DNA from: Streptococcaceae bacterium
GTDB lineage: Bacteria; Bacillota; Bacilli; Lactobacillales; Streptococcaceae
Assembly: GCA_031259195.1 (NCBI GenBank)
Contig: JAIRLR010000157.1
Span: 1-12,292 of the forward strand
Reading direction: 5' to 3'
Length of the DNA stretch: 12,292 nt
In this document: one piece after another, positions 1 to 6,643 of the stretch
Numbering within the stretch: position 1 is the stretch's first letter
How the letters are laid out: each line of letters opens with the position of its first letter
The notes under the pieces: generated by a model
Seen by the model: the letters and a program-made list of their open reading frames with translations, nothing else
Databases searched by the model: none
Told to the model about the DNA's origin: nothing
Program-made: the position numbers and the translations under genes

Positions 1-207
1 TGCTCCATTTGCATCAGCATTTGGCTTATTTGCATCATCAACCTCCCTTTTGTCTGGATCTTTGGCATAATGGACGACGTTGGTATCATCTTCAAACTGT
101 ACTGAAACCTCAGTATCCACCGCTTTTGCTTGTGATGCCATAACAACTGACAATAAAGTTCCCGACAATAACAACCCCGCCAAAATTTTTTGTTTCTTTA
201 ATCTCAT
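1..207 (-). CDS. Secreted surface protein, N-terminal part (possible WxL family)
   Basis: This is the first 69 codons of a leftward gene cut by the window edge. The start is ATG at 207-205, with a strong GGAGG (plus 216-220) eight bases upstream. Residues 1-29 form a classic signal peptide: basic MRLKKQK, a hydrophobic core (LAGLLLSGTLLSVVMA) and an AKA cleavage site at 27-29. The mature part begins VDTEVSVQFEDDTNVVHYAK and continues into an Asp/Pro/Asn/Lys-rich stretch. That pattern resembles the start of enterococcal WxL-domain cell-wall proteins, which typically have a short beta-like segment and then a D/P-rich linker. The WxL motifs themselves lie in the C-terminus outside the window, so the family is an inference. 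A small LPXTG-type secreted protein is the main alternative. Export is well supported; function is not. Confidence 0.8.
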   Translation of the reverse strand, partial: MRLKKQKILAGLLLSGTLLSVVMASQAKAVDTEVSVQFEDDTNVVHYAKDPDKREVDDANKPNADANGA

Positions 208-244
208 TTGTGTTACCTCCTTAAATTTACTTTTTAAAATTTTG

Positions 245-263
245 AGAACCTATTAACGGTTCT
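245..263. repeat. 19-bp palindrome resembling fused repeat ends
   Basis: The sequence is AGAACCTATTAACGGTTCT, with arms AGAACC and GGTTCT around a TTAAC core. Its left half nearly equals the left end of the repeats at 539, 7710 and 12176 (AGAACCTGTTAAC). Its right half nearly equals their right end (GTTAACAGGTTCT). Joining the two ends through the shared GTTAAC would give almost exactly this sequence. It lies in the 5' untranslated region of the surface-protein gene, so it could also act as an operator. Scar versus operator cannot be decided here. Confidence 0.5.
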
Positions 264-268
264 TTGAT

Positions 269-297
269 AGTATATAAGATTTGTGAAGTAAATGGAA
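269..297 (-). promoter_or_regulatory. Possible promoter of the surface-protein gene
   Basis: On the minus strand there is a TATACT -10 (plus 269-274) preceded 17 bases upstream by a poor -35, TTCCAT (plus 292-297). Transcription would begin near 262, inside the 19-bp palindrome at 245-263. The -10 is good but the -35 matches consensus poorly, so this is tentative. Confidence 0.35.
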
Positions 298-299
298 GA

Positions 300-440
300 A
301 AAAAATTACACATAAATTTTTAGACAAAAAAATACAATATTGGCTAAGATCATTGAAATATGAGCTTTTAACGCATGTTAAACAACTTGACAACAATAAA
401 ATTAAAATATTAGTTTTTTTAACGCTTTGTGTAATTTTTT
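300..440. repeat. Inverted repeat, 13-bp arms about 115 bp apart
   Basis: AAAAAATTACACA at 300-312 is perfectly complementary to TGTGTAATTTTTT at 428-440. The interior is very AT-rich with no reading frame. It could be the remains of a small mobile element or chance AT-rich symmetry. There is no transposase and no clear target-site duplication. It is unrelated in sequence to the AGAACCTG repeat family. Confidence 0.35.
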
Positions 441-447
441 ATATATT

Positions 448-546
448 TTAGGAATTTGAATGATATTCTTTGACTATTTTAAAAGAATCTGGATCTCCTC
501 GATCTGTAGATCCAGTAAATGGATACCATGTTATACTTAGAACCTG
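448..546 (-). pseudogene. Possible C-terminal fragment of a leftward gene
   Basis: A minus-strand frame ends at TAA (plus 448-450) and reads ITWYPFTGSTDRG then DPDSFKIVKEYHSNS. Its composition is protein-like rather than random AT-rich translation. Going upstream it runs straight into the end of the repeat at 539 and reaches a stop at plus 547-549 inside the repeat. It has no start codon or ribosome binding site. It may be the tail of a gene truncated by the repeat, but at about 30 codons it could be chance. I do not recognise a family. Confidence 0.2.
489..515. other. 8-bp stem-loop of unknown role
   Basis: CTGGATCT (489-496) pairs perfectly with AGATCCAG (508-515) around an 11-base loop. 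No T-run follows on either strand, so it is not a typical intrinsic terminator. It ends 23 bases before the left end of the repeat at 539. Confidence 0.35.
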
Positions 547-825
547 TTAACTTGTCTTAAATTGCGAACTTACCTTAACGATTGGCAAGCGTTAGCTTGA
601 CAGAGTTTAAGCAGGATGTACTTACTTGGTGCGACTTTTTTGGTAATTTTTGGCCTTTCTTTATCAAAAAGCCTCAAAATAGCACCACTATTTTTACGTT
701 TTTTTCCTAAAAATGCACAAAAATTTCTCAAAAAAACCTGGCAGGTTTACAAGTTGTTTTGAGCTTAATTGATTACAAACTTGGTAAACGGGGTTCCTCA
801 ATAGATAGACAAGTTAACAGGTTCT
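539..825. repeat. Non-coding repeat element with inverted ends, copy 1
   Basis: This 287-bp element has perfect 19-bp terminal inverted repeats: AGAACCTGTTAACTTGTCT at 539-557 and its complement at 807-825. It carries no credible reading frame. Inside are blocks shared with the copies at 7710 and 12176: B (about 643-673, TAATTTTTGGC then TCAAAAAGCC), C (about 672-735, ATAGCACCACTAT, CGTTTTTTTCC) and D (about 735-779, ACCTGGCAGGTTTACAA, TTGATTACAAA), then E (GGGGTTCCTC). About 75 bp at roughly 566-640 have no counterpart in the other copies. I see no clear target-site duplication. Size and ends fit a MITE, and the block mosaic recalls BOX-type repeats of streptococci. I do not recognise it as a named family. 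Confidence 0.8.
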
Positions 826-878
826 TACAGGTATAGACAACTTTTTCGCGGGTGTTTTGCGTGAGGGAATTCGTGATA

Positions 879-907
879 TAGACGTCAATACTTGATATTG
901 CTATAAT
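879..907 (+). promoter_or_regulatory. Likely promoter of the divIC-ftsH operon
   Basis: The -35 TAGACG (879-884) matches consensus at four of six positions. It is separated by exactly 17 bases from a perfect TATAAT -10 (902-907). It points toward divIC and would give an untranslated leader of about 230 bases containing the structures at 966-1019. It lies just beyond the repeat, so no promoter need be supplied by the repeat. Confidence 0.5.
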
Positions 908-965
908 GGTTGTGGCTTTGAAAATGTTTTAGAATCTGCCCAACATCTTCTAGCGGTGAAAGTTT

Positions 966-1019
966 TTGATAATTTTTTGCACAGTGCAGGAAAACTCATC
1001 CTTCGTTTTCCTTTATCAA
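966..1019 (+). promoter_or_regulatory. Possible three-helix leader RNA fold upstream of divIC
   Basis: TTGATAA (966-972) pairs with TTATCAA (1013-1019), enclosing two local hairpins. One is TGCAC-A-GTGCA (978-988). The other is AGGAAAAC (988-995) with GTTTTCCT (1005-1012), an 8-bp perfect stem with a 9-base loop. The two hairpins share base 988, so they are adjacent or compete for it. All pairings are exact, but no known riboswitch class is recognisable and no terminator follows. A further 11-bp palindrome (CTTAG-C-CTAAG) lies at 1037-1047. Function is unknown. Confidence 0.3.
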
Positions 1020-1141
1020 TTACCTAAAAGCTTATGCTTAGCCTAAGTTTGCACAAAATTATTCAAAAATTTCGTCCACTGAAAGATATCGAACAAGTTC
1101 TAGTTTCATTTTTTCTTTTTGTTTTTTGATGAGGTTTTATT

Positions 1142-1510
1142 ATGAAAATGAAAGAGAATATTACAATTTTAAATAATGATTATATAAAGAAGCTTAAAGT
1201 AGAAGAAAAAGAGAAATATAAAGAGCTTGTTTTTCGTCGTCGAAGGTTAGGAATGTTTGCTTTTATCAGCGTAATTATATTTTCTTTTATTGCGATTCAG
1301 CTGAAGATAAATTATGATAAGGTAGTAAAAGCAAGCGTTATCAGAGATGAAGTTATAAAACAGCAAAAAACTTTGAAACAGCAAAAAGAGAAATTAAAAA
1401 AAAAAGCTAAGTTATTAGAAGATGAAGATTATGTAGCTAAGGTAGCTCGAAATAAATATTATTTTTCAAAAGAATGGGAGCAAATTTATACTGTCCCTGA
1501 GTATTGGTAG
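1142..1510 (+). CDS. divIC: Cell-division protein DivIC/FtsB-like
   Basis: DivIC forms the division-site complex with FtsL and DivIB that promotes septal peptidoglycan synthesis. The 122-residue product has the family architecture: a short charged cytoplasmic N-terminus (RRRR at about 32-35), one transmembrane helix at about 37-54 (LGMFAFISVIIFSFIAI), then an extracellular Lys/Gln/Glu-rich coiled coil at about 65-94. A short C-terminal domain follows with the typical DEDYVAKVARNKYYFSKEWE pattern. DivIC homologues usually read KxGE near the end; here it is KEWE. The start at 1142 is preceded by GATGAGG; ATG at 1148 is an alternative. It is the first gene of the block, 66 bases ahead of the S1-domain gene. 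In related genomes a small S4-domain gene (rqcP type) usually precedes divIC; none is recognisable here. Confidence 0.9.
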   Translation: MKMKENITILNNDYIKKLKVEEKEKYKELVFRRRRLGMFAFISVIIFSFIAIQLKINYDKVVKASVIRDEVIKQQKTLKQQKEKLKKKAKLLEDEDYVAKVARNKYYFSKEWEQIYTVPEYW

Positions 1511-1576
1511 GTTCTAAAAGGTAAACCGGAAATAAATTAATTTATCGAAACAAAGTTATGGAGGGAATCGTTTTAA

Positions 1577-2026
1577 ATGTCAATCGAAGTAGGTTCTGTC
1601 TTACAAGGAAAGGTTACAGGGATTACAAAATTTGGAGCATTTGTTAAGCTATCAAACGGAAGCAGTGGATTAGTTCATATTAGTGAAGCTTCTACAGATT
1701 TTATTAAAGAAATAAGTGATGTTCTTGCTGTCGGAGATGAAGTCAATGTAAAAGTTATATCAGTGGCGGATAATGGGAAAATCGTCTTATCTATTAAGCA
1801 AACTATGGAAGCGGTTGATCATAAAAAAGATTTTTCTTTTCCAAAAGGCTCAAGTTCTTTTGAAAATAATCGTAAAAATGCAAATAGAAGAAACAATAAA
1901 GCCAAGCCAGATAAAGGTTTTGATGCTTTAATGAGTTCTTTTTTAAAGAATAGTGAAAAAAAACTATCTTCTCTTCGTCGAAATACAGAGGGCAAAAGAG
2001 GTGGACGAGGCGGGCGTCGTTCATAA
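1577..2026 (+). CDS. yabR: S1-domain RNA-binding protein, YabR-like
   Basis: This is a 149-residue protein with a single S1 (OB-fold) RNA-binding domain at residues 4-75. It has the characteristic VGSVLQGKVTGITKFGAFVK start, SGLVHISE, GDEVNVKVISV and GKIVLSIK segments. The rest is a hydrophilic, basic, probably disordered tail ending RGGRGGRRS, itself likely to bind RNA. The family occurs between divIC and tilS in Bacillus and enterococci (YabR / general-stress-protein-13-like) and associates with the ribosome; its precise role is not settled. GGAGGG at 1560-1565 is the ribosome binding site, with a rather long spacing of about 11 bases. It ends two bases before tilS, so the two are probably translationally coupled. 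Confidence 0.9.
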   Translation: MSIEVGSVLQGKVTGITKFGAFVKLSNGSSGLVHISEASTDFIKEISDVLAVGDEVNVKVISVADNGKIVLSIKQTMEAVDHKKDFSFPKGSSSFENNRKNANRRNNKAKPDKGFDALMSSFLKNSEKKLSSLRRNTEGKRGGRGGRRS

Positions 2027-2028
2027 AA

Positions 2029-3372
2029 ATGAAAAAAAGATTTTTAGAGCATCTTCAGAAAACAAGGGTGTTATTACCTGGAGAAAAAATTTTAGTAGCA
2101 GTTTCTGGTGGTGTGGATTCGGTTGTTTTGCTTTCTTTGCTGCTAGAGTTTCAAAAAATGTTTCAGTGGGAAATTGCGATTGCTCATGTTAATCATAAAT
2201 TGCGTTTTGAAAGTGATAAAGAAGCGTTGTTTGTAAAAAAAACGGCCAATGAGTTTCAATTAGCTTATTTTGAAAAATCGTGGTTGGAAGACTCAGAGCA
2301 AACAGTGGCAATCGAGAAGAAAGCCAGGTCATTTCGTTATAATTATTTTGCCTCTTTAATGCAAGATTATGACTTTACCTCTCTTGTAACTGCACATCAT
2401 GGTGATGATCAGATCGAAACGCAAATGATGAAATGGATTCGTGGAAATTTTCTTGGTAGTTTAAAGGGCATTTTGGAAGTACAGTCTTTTGCAAATGGCA
2501 AGCTTGCTCGTCCGCTGTTACCATTTACTAAAATGGATTTATATCAGGAAGCAAAGAGGCAGCAGTTAACTTATTATGAAGATGTTAGTAATCAAGATGA
2601 AAAGTATTTTCGAAATCGTATTCGTAAGCAAATTCTGCCTGTTATAAAAAAGGAAAATCCCAATGCTACTGCTTGTGCTAATCGTTTTTCCAAGCAGGTT
2701 TATTTTTTTGAAGAGTTGTTAAAAGAGTCTTTTAATGAATGGTTTAATGAAAATGATATTTTGAATTTAAATACTTTTTTGCTTTTAAGTGAAGCAAAGC
2801 AGTATTTTTATTTGATGGCTTACTTTGCACAAAAAGAAATTATCTTAACTGATGCTGAATTAGAGATGGTTTTAGAAGTGCTGTTTGATGATGATAAGCC
2901 GAATTGGAAATATAAAATTTCAGATGGAATTTACTTTGTTAAAGCATATAAAGAAGCTTATGTGACGGATTGTTTAAAAAAAATAGACAAGGCTTGGCAT
3001 GTTCTTAATTTAGGCGAAAGTATTTGGCTTTCAAAGAATCAATGGTTGGGTTTTGGTGTAAATTATTTTAAAAATGACAGTGTGGTGATAGAAAGATATC
3101 AAACTCCTTTAGCAAAGATTATCGCTAGACATCCCAAAGCAGGAGATAGACTTGCTTTAACACCTGCCTTTTCTAAAAAAATTGCACGCTTATTTATAGA
3201 TGAAAAAGTGCCGGCAATTAAACGCTCAGAGCAATGGTTAGTGGAAGATGAGCGAGGGATTTTATTTATCCCAAAATTCAAATATTCTTATTTGAGTCAA
3301 AAGATGGAAACTGATAGAATGACAAATAAAATTGTTTATGTAAATACCGGCAGCGAGGACATACATGCTTGA
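2029..3372 (+). CDS. tilS: tRNA(Ile)-lysidine synthase TilS
   Basis: TilS uses ATP to attach lysine to C34 of the CAU-anticodon isoleucine tRNA, converting it to an AUA reader charged with Ile. It is essential in most bacteria that use AUA. The 447-residue protein has the N-type ATP-pyrophosphatase P-loop SGGVDS at residues 26-31. Further TilS signatures follow: IAHVNHKLR, TAHHGDDQIETQMMKWIRG, the LARPLLPFTK segment and the EDVSNQDEKYFRNRIR motif. The C-terminal substrate-binding region includes AIIARHPKAGD-like sequence (KIIARHPKAGDRL) near 363-375. It is full length and intact. Its start has only a weak GGCGGGCG-like ribosome binding site inside the end of the S1 gene, fitting coupling. Its last codons overlap the start codon of the hpt remnant, preserving the ancestral tilS-hpt junction. 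Confidence 0.95.
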   Translation: MKKRFLEHLQKTRVLLPGEKILVAVSGGVDSVVLLSLLLEFQKMFQWEIAIAHVNHKLRFESDKEALFVKKTANEFQLAYFEKSWLEDSEQTVAIEKKARSFRYNYFASLMQDYDFTSLVTAHHGDDQIETQMMKWIRGNFLGSLKGILEVQSFANGKLARPLLPFTKMDLYQEAKRQQLTYYEDVSNQDEKYFRNRIRKQILPVIKKENPNATACANRFSKQVYFFEELLKESFNEWFNENDILNLNTFLLLSEAKQYFYLMAYFAQKEIILTDAELEMVLEVLFDDDKPNWKYKISDGIYFVKAYKEAYVTDCLKKIDKAWHVLNLGESIWLSKNQWLGFGVNYFKNDSVVIERYQTPLAKIIARHPKAGDRLALTPAFSKKIARLFIDEKVPAIKRSEQWLVEDERGILFIPKFKYSYLSQKMETDRMTNKIVYVNTGSEDIHA

Positions 3373-3424
3373 AGATGATATTTTGAAAATTTTATATTCA
3401 AAATATGTTACAATAAAACAATGA
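3365..3424 (+). pseudogene. hpt: hpt (hypoxanthine phosphoribosyltransferase) 5' stump
   Basis: In Bacillus and enterococci hpt lies between tilS and ftsH and overlaps or abuts tilS. Here a 19-codon frame begins at ATG 3365, overlapping the tilS stop, behind a good GAGGA ribosome binding site at 3355-3359. It reads MLEDDILKILYS, matching the conserved start of HprT proteins (MxxDIEKVLIS in B. subtilis as I recall it), then KYVTIKQ and a stop. None of the catalytic core follows, and ftsH begins 55 bases later. So about 160 codons have been deleted, leaving the start region fused to the ftsH promoter region. The enzyme salvages hypoxanthine and guanine to IMP and GMP. Unless another copy exists elsewhere, this salvage step is lost. 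Confidence 0.75.
3406..3414 (+). promoter_or_regulatory. Probable extended -10 promoter for ftsH
   Basis: TGTTACAAT is a TG-n extended -10 (TG 3406-3407, TACAAT 3409-3414). The only -35-like hexamer is TTGAAA at 3383-3388, 20 bases upstream, which is too far for strong use, but extended -10 sites tolerate this. It lies inside the hpt stump, so this DNA probably came from the intergenic region that originally separated hpt from ftsH. Confidence 0.45.
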
Positions 3425-3479
3425 AAAAGAAAGAAAATCGTGCCTTAAATCAACGATTTCAATGAAAGAGAGAGACTAT

Positions 3480-5471
3480 ATGAACAAGAAGAAAAAGGGA
3501 GGCTTTTTAAAAAGTTCTCTGTTTTCTATTTTAATTTTGATTGCTTTAGTGGGGGTAGTGCAGATTGCTTTTAATGGCTCGAGCAAAGTTGTTAAAGATG
3601 TCAATTATTCAGAATTTATCAAAGAATTGAAAGATGGTGAAATTTCAAAGTTTTCAGTGCAACCAGCTGGTGGTGTTTATAAAGTAAAAGGGACTTATAA
3701 AAATAATCAACAAATTAAAAATACTGGAGGTTTAACCAATTTTGGTTTATCGTCGAATGCTTCTACCAAGAACTTTGCAACAGTGATTTTGCCAAGTGAT
3801 TCAACGATTGCCAATATTCAAAAATTGGCAGAAGATATGAAAGCAACCTTTATTGTTAAAGAAGAATCTTCTAATGGTATGTGGATTTCGCTTGGTATGA
3901 CTCTTTTACCGGTGATACTTATTTTTATTTTCTTCTATATGATGATGGGAAGTTCGCAGCAAGGCGGCGGGCGTGGGATAATGTCTTTTGGCAAGTCAAA
4001 AGCTAAAGCAGCTGATAAAAAGGTAAATAAGATCCGTTTTTCTGATGTTGCCGGTGCAGAGGAAGAAAAGCAAGAGTTAGTTGAAGTTGTAGAATTTTTA
4101 AAAGATCCTAATAAGTTTGCAGCTTTAGGAGCAAGGATTCCTGCAGGAGTACTGTTAGAAGGACCTCCTGGTACAGGTAAGACATTGTTAGCAAAAGCTG
4201 TAGCTGGTGAAGCAGGTGTGCCGTTTTACTCTATCTCAGGATCAGATTTTGTCGAAATGTTTGTCGGTGTTGGTGCAAGTCGTGTCCGTGATTTATTTGA
4301 GAAAGCTAAAAAAAATGCTCCGGCAATTATTTTTATTGATGAAATCGATGCCGTTGGTCGTCAGCGCGGTGCTGGAATGGGCGGTGGACATGATGAGCGT
4401 GAACAAACGCTTAATCAATTACTGGTTGAAATGGATGGCTTTGATGGTAATGAAGGGGTAATTGTCATTGCCGCTACCAACCGTTCGGATGTTTTAGATC
4501 CGGCATTGCTACGTCCAGGACGTTTTGATCGTCAGATTTTGGTAGGACGTCCAGATATTAAGGGACGGGAAGCAATTTTACGTGTTCATGCCAAGAATAA
4601 GCCGTTGGCAGGTGATGTTGACTTAAAGGTTGTAGCGCAGCAAACACCAGGTTTTGCCGGTGCAGAGCTTGAAAATATCTTAAATGAAGCGGCATTGGTG
4701 GCCGCACGTCGAGATAAAACACAAATTGATGCTTCAGATATTGATGAGGCGGAAGACCGTGTGATTGCCGGACCTGCGAAGAAGGATCGTGTGATTAATA
4801 AACAAGAGCGAAGAATGATTGCTTTTCATGAAGCAGGTCATACGATTGTTGGTTTAGTGCTGTCAAATGCGCGAGTGGTTCATAAAGTAACGATTGTACC
4901 ACGTGGTCGAGCAGGTGGATATATGATCGCTTTACCAAAAGAGGATCAAAATCTATTATCAAAAGATGATATTTTTGAACAATTATCCGGTTTAATGGGT
5001 GGGCGTGTAGCTGAGGAAATTGTTTTTCAAAAGCAGACAACGGGAGCTTCTAATGATTTTAAACAAGCAACACAAATGGCGCGTTCAATGGTTACTGAAT
5101 ATGGGATGAGTGAAAGATTAGGTCCTGTTCAGTATGAAAGTAATCATGCGGTATTTCTAGGACGTGATTATGGGCAAGGCAAAGGTTATTCTGAGCATTT
5201 AGCCTATGAAATTGATGAAGAGGTGCGTCGCATTTTAACTGCAGCTCATGATAAGGCGTATGAGATTATCCAAAGTAATCGTGAAAAGCATCAGTTGATT
5301 GCGGAGAAATTATTAAAATTTGAAACTTTAGATGCAGCACAGATTAAATCTTTATATGAAACAGGGGAAATGCCGTTTGATGATGCTAATCCTGAAGAAT
5401 CAACGAGGGCATTAACTTTTGAGGAAGCTAAAAAAGCATTGGAAAAAAAAGATAAAAAAGAACATGAATAA
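3480..5471 (+). CDS. ftsH: ATP-dependent zinc metalloprotease FtsH
   Basis: FtsH is a membrane-anchored AAA+ protease that forms hexamers and degrades misfolded membrane proteins and regulators. From the ATG at 3480 it has 663 residues. Transmembrane helices lie at about 14-31 and 134-157, flanking an extracellular domain. The AAA+ module shows Walker A GPPGTGKT (228-235), Walker [12 protein letters not shown] (DEID 287-290) and the second region of homology [18 protein letters not shown]. The zinc site HEAGH is at 450-454, with the downstream peptidase domain complete. An in-frame ATG at 3462 has no ribosome binding site, whereas 3480 follows AGAGAGAG and gives the expected MNKKKKGGF start. 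The C-terminal acidic/basic tail is shorter than in some enterococcal FtsH. It directly precedes the cggR operator with only 59 bases between genes, an unusual neighbour. Confidence 0.97.
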   Translation: MNKKKKGGFLKSSLFSILILIALVGVVQIAFNGSSKVVKDVNYSEFIKELKDGEISKFSVQPAGGVYKVKGTYKNNQQIKNTGGLTNFGLSSNASTKNFATVILPSDSTIANIQKLAEDMKATFIVKEESSNGMWISLGMTLLPVILIFIFFYMMMGSSQQGGGRGIMSFGKSKAKAADKKVNKIRFSDVAGAEEEKQELVEVVEFLKDPNKFAALGARIPAGVLLEGPPGTGKTLLAKAVAGEAGVPFYSISGSDFVEMFVGVGASRVRDLFEKAKKNAPAIIFIDEIDAVGRQRGAGMGGGHDEREQTLNQLLVEMDGFDGNEGVIVIAATNRSDVLDPALLRPGRFDRQILVGRPDIKGREAILRVHAKNKPLAGDVDLKVVAQQTPGFAGAELENILNEAALVAARRDKTQIDASDIDEAEDRVIAGPAKKDRVINKQERRMIAFHEAGHTIVGLVLSNARVVHKVTIVPRGRAGGYMIALPKEDQNLLSKDDIFEQLSGLMGGRVAEEIVFQKQTTGASNDFKQATQMARSMVTEYGMSERLGPVQYESNHAVFLGRDYGQGKGYSEHLAYEIDEEVRRILTAAHDKAYEIIQSNREKHQLIAEKLLKFETLDAAQIKSLYETGEMPFDDANPEESTRALTFEEAKKALEKKDKKEHE

Positions 5472-5487
5472 TTGATAAATGTCACGT

Positions 5488-5503
5488 CGGGTCGTTTTCA
5501 GTC
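5488..5503 (+). promoter_or_regulatory. CggR operator-like site
   Basis: CGGGTCGTTTTCAGTC follows the known CggR half-operator pattern CGGGAC-N6-TGTC, differing at two bases, and resembles the B. subtilis gapA operator. It lies 27 bases before cggR, where a CggR roadblock site would be expected. A possible -35 TTGATA (5472-5477) has only TTTTCA at the right -10 distance, so the promoter is uncertain. This supports autoregulated expression of cggR and gapA ancestrally. Confidence 0.6.
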
Positions 5504-5530
5504 CTTTTACATTGAAAGGATGTTGTCTAA

Positions 5531-6577
5531 GTGCAACTGGATTTATCTGTCTTAGAAACAGTCGCTCCTGATGTTTTAGATGTTTTACAGCAGCGTTTTC
5601 TTATCTTACGAAATATTTACTGGATGCAGCCTGTTGGTCGAAGGTTACTTGCTGAAAAAATTGGTTTGACGGAGCGAGTCTTGCGTTCGCAAATAGATAT
5701 TCTAAGAGATTTACAATTGCTACGTATTTCTAAGTCGGGAATGGTATTGACAAAAGTGGGTGTGAATTCTGTTCAAAATTTGGAAAAAATGATGGACGTT
5801 CTTCAAGGTTTTCATTTGATGGAAAACAAGTTAAAAAGCTATTTTGGTATACGAAAAGTAACAATTGTTGCTGGTGATAGTGATGTTCAAAAGAAAATTA
5901 TCGAAGAATTTGGTTCTGTTGTTACGCAAATTTTGAATGACTTACTGCCTGATGGAGAAAATATTATTGCAACAATGGGCGGCACTACGATGTCAGTAGT
6001 AGCGTCTAATCTTTCTAAGCTGGAAACAAAAATGCGACATAATACTTTTGTTCCTGCACGTGGTGGCATTGGCGAAGCTATTTCTGTGCAAGCCAACTCG
6101 GTTAGTGAAAAAATGGCTCAACATACTGGAGGTAAATATCGTACTTTGTACGTTCCGGAGCATGTTCGGCAAAAAACATATGAATTGTTAATTGAAGAAC
6201 CAGCGATTCAAGAGGTACTACAGTTAGTTAGGCAAGCAAATTGCGTTATTCATAGCATTGGTTTGGCACTTCATAGGCAGATAGACGAAAAATGATGGAA
6301 GATGAGATTGTTAAAATAAAACAACTTGGAGCGGTGGCAGAAAGTTTTGGCTATTTTTTTGATAAAGGAGGCATGGTTGTTTACAAATTGCCAAGAATTG
6401 GTCTACAATTGAGCCAGCTTGAGTCTATTCCTATTATTTTGGCGGTAGCTGGTTAAAAGTAAAGCGCAAGCAATTCATGCATATATGAAAAATGCACCAA
6501 AGAAAACATGGCTTATTACTGATGAAGCTGCTGCTTGTGAAACTTTAAAAATGATAGAAGTATTAGAGTGGTTTTAA
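5531..6577 (+). pseudogene. cggR: cggR, central glycolytic gene regulator, two frameshifts
   Basis: CggR (SorC/DeoR-type) represses the gapA operon and is relieved by fructose-1,6-bisphosphate. The first frame, from GTG 5531 (AAAGGA upstream) to TGA 6293, gives 254 residues. It holds the winged-helix DNA-binding domain (about 20-80) and much of the sugar-phosphate domain, including TMGGTTMS and PARGGIGE. The rest continues in other frames. From 6292 the MMEDEIVKIKQLGAVAESFG segment runs to IILAVAG and a stop at 6454-6456. A third frame, from 6455, reads KSKAQAIHAYMKNAP, then ITDEAAACETLKM, and ends at 6577. The first lesion is one A missing from the A-run at 6288-6292. The second fits loss of two bases around 6452-6455 (GGTGG(N) to GGTT). 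With both corrected the protein would be about 348 residues, the family length. Either it is a real pseudogene or the read has errors. Confidence 0.85.
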
Positions 6578-6643
6578 GAGGGGATCGGTGTATTTGCACC
6601 CTTTTATAAATAATATTGATTTTCATAAGGAGGAAATCTACAA

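Larger units (their letters stand above)
826..1027 (+). pseudogene. Possible decayed reading frame before divIC
   Basis: Starting just after the repeat, one forward frame stays open for about 65 codons apart from a single TGA near 893-895. It reads GIDNFFAGVLREGIRDIDVN, then after the stop NGCGFENVLESAQHLLAVKV and further, ending at TAA 1025-1027. It has no start codon or ribosome binding site and appears cut at its 5' side by the repeat. The composition is more protein-like than the surroundings. I cannot assign a family. The same DNA also contains a promoter-like site and a folded leader, so the coding reading is uncertain. Confidence 0.2.

Noticed and set aside
489..515. Intrinsic terminator
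   Set aside because: The stem is good but no T-run follows on either strand.
539..825. Insertion sequence with transposase
   Set aside because: The element is under 300 bp, has no coding frame, and shows no clear target-site duplication.
1803..2024. Minus-strand open frame of 73 codons opposite the S1-domain gene
   Set aside because: It lies wholly opposite a conserved gene, has no ribosome binding site, and translates to low-complexity Phe/Leu/Tyr-rich sequence.
1953..2192. Forward open frame of 79 codons across the S1/tilS junction
   Set aside because: It is out of frame with two well-conserved genes that fully explain the DNA.
3462..3479. Upstream ATG at 3462 as the ftsH start
   Set aside because: There is no ribosome binding site before it, and it would add MKERDY ahead of the family-typical MNKKKKG start at 3480.
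6578..6610. Terminator or separate gapA promoter between cggR and gapA
   Set aside because: The hairpin is only four base pairs (GGTG/CACC), and no -35/-10 pair with acceptable spacing is visible.
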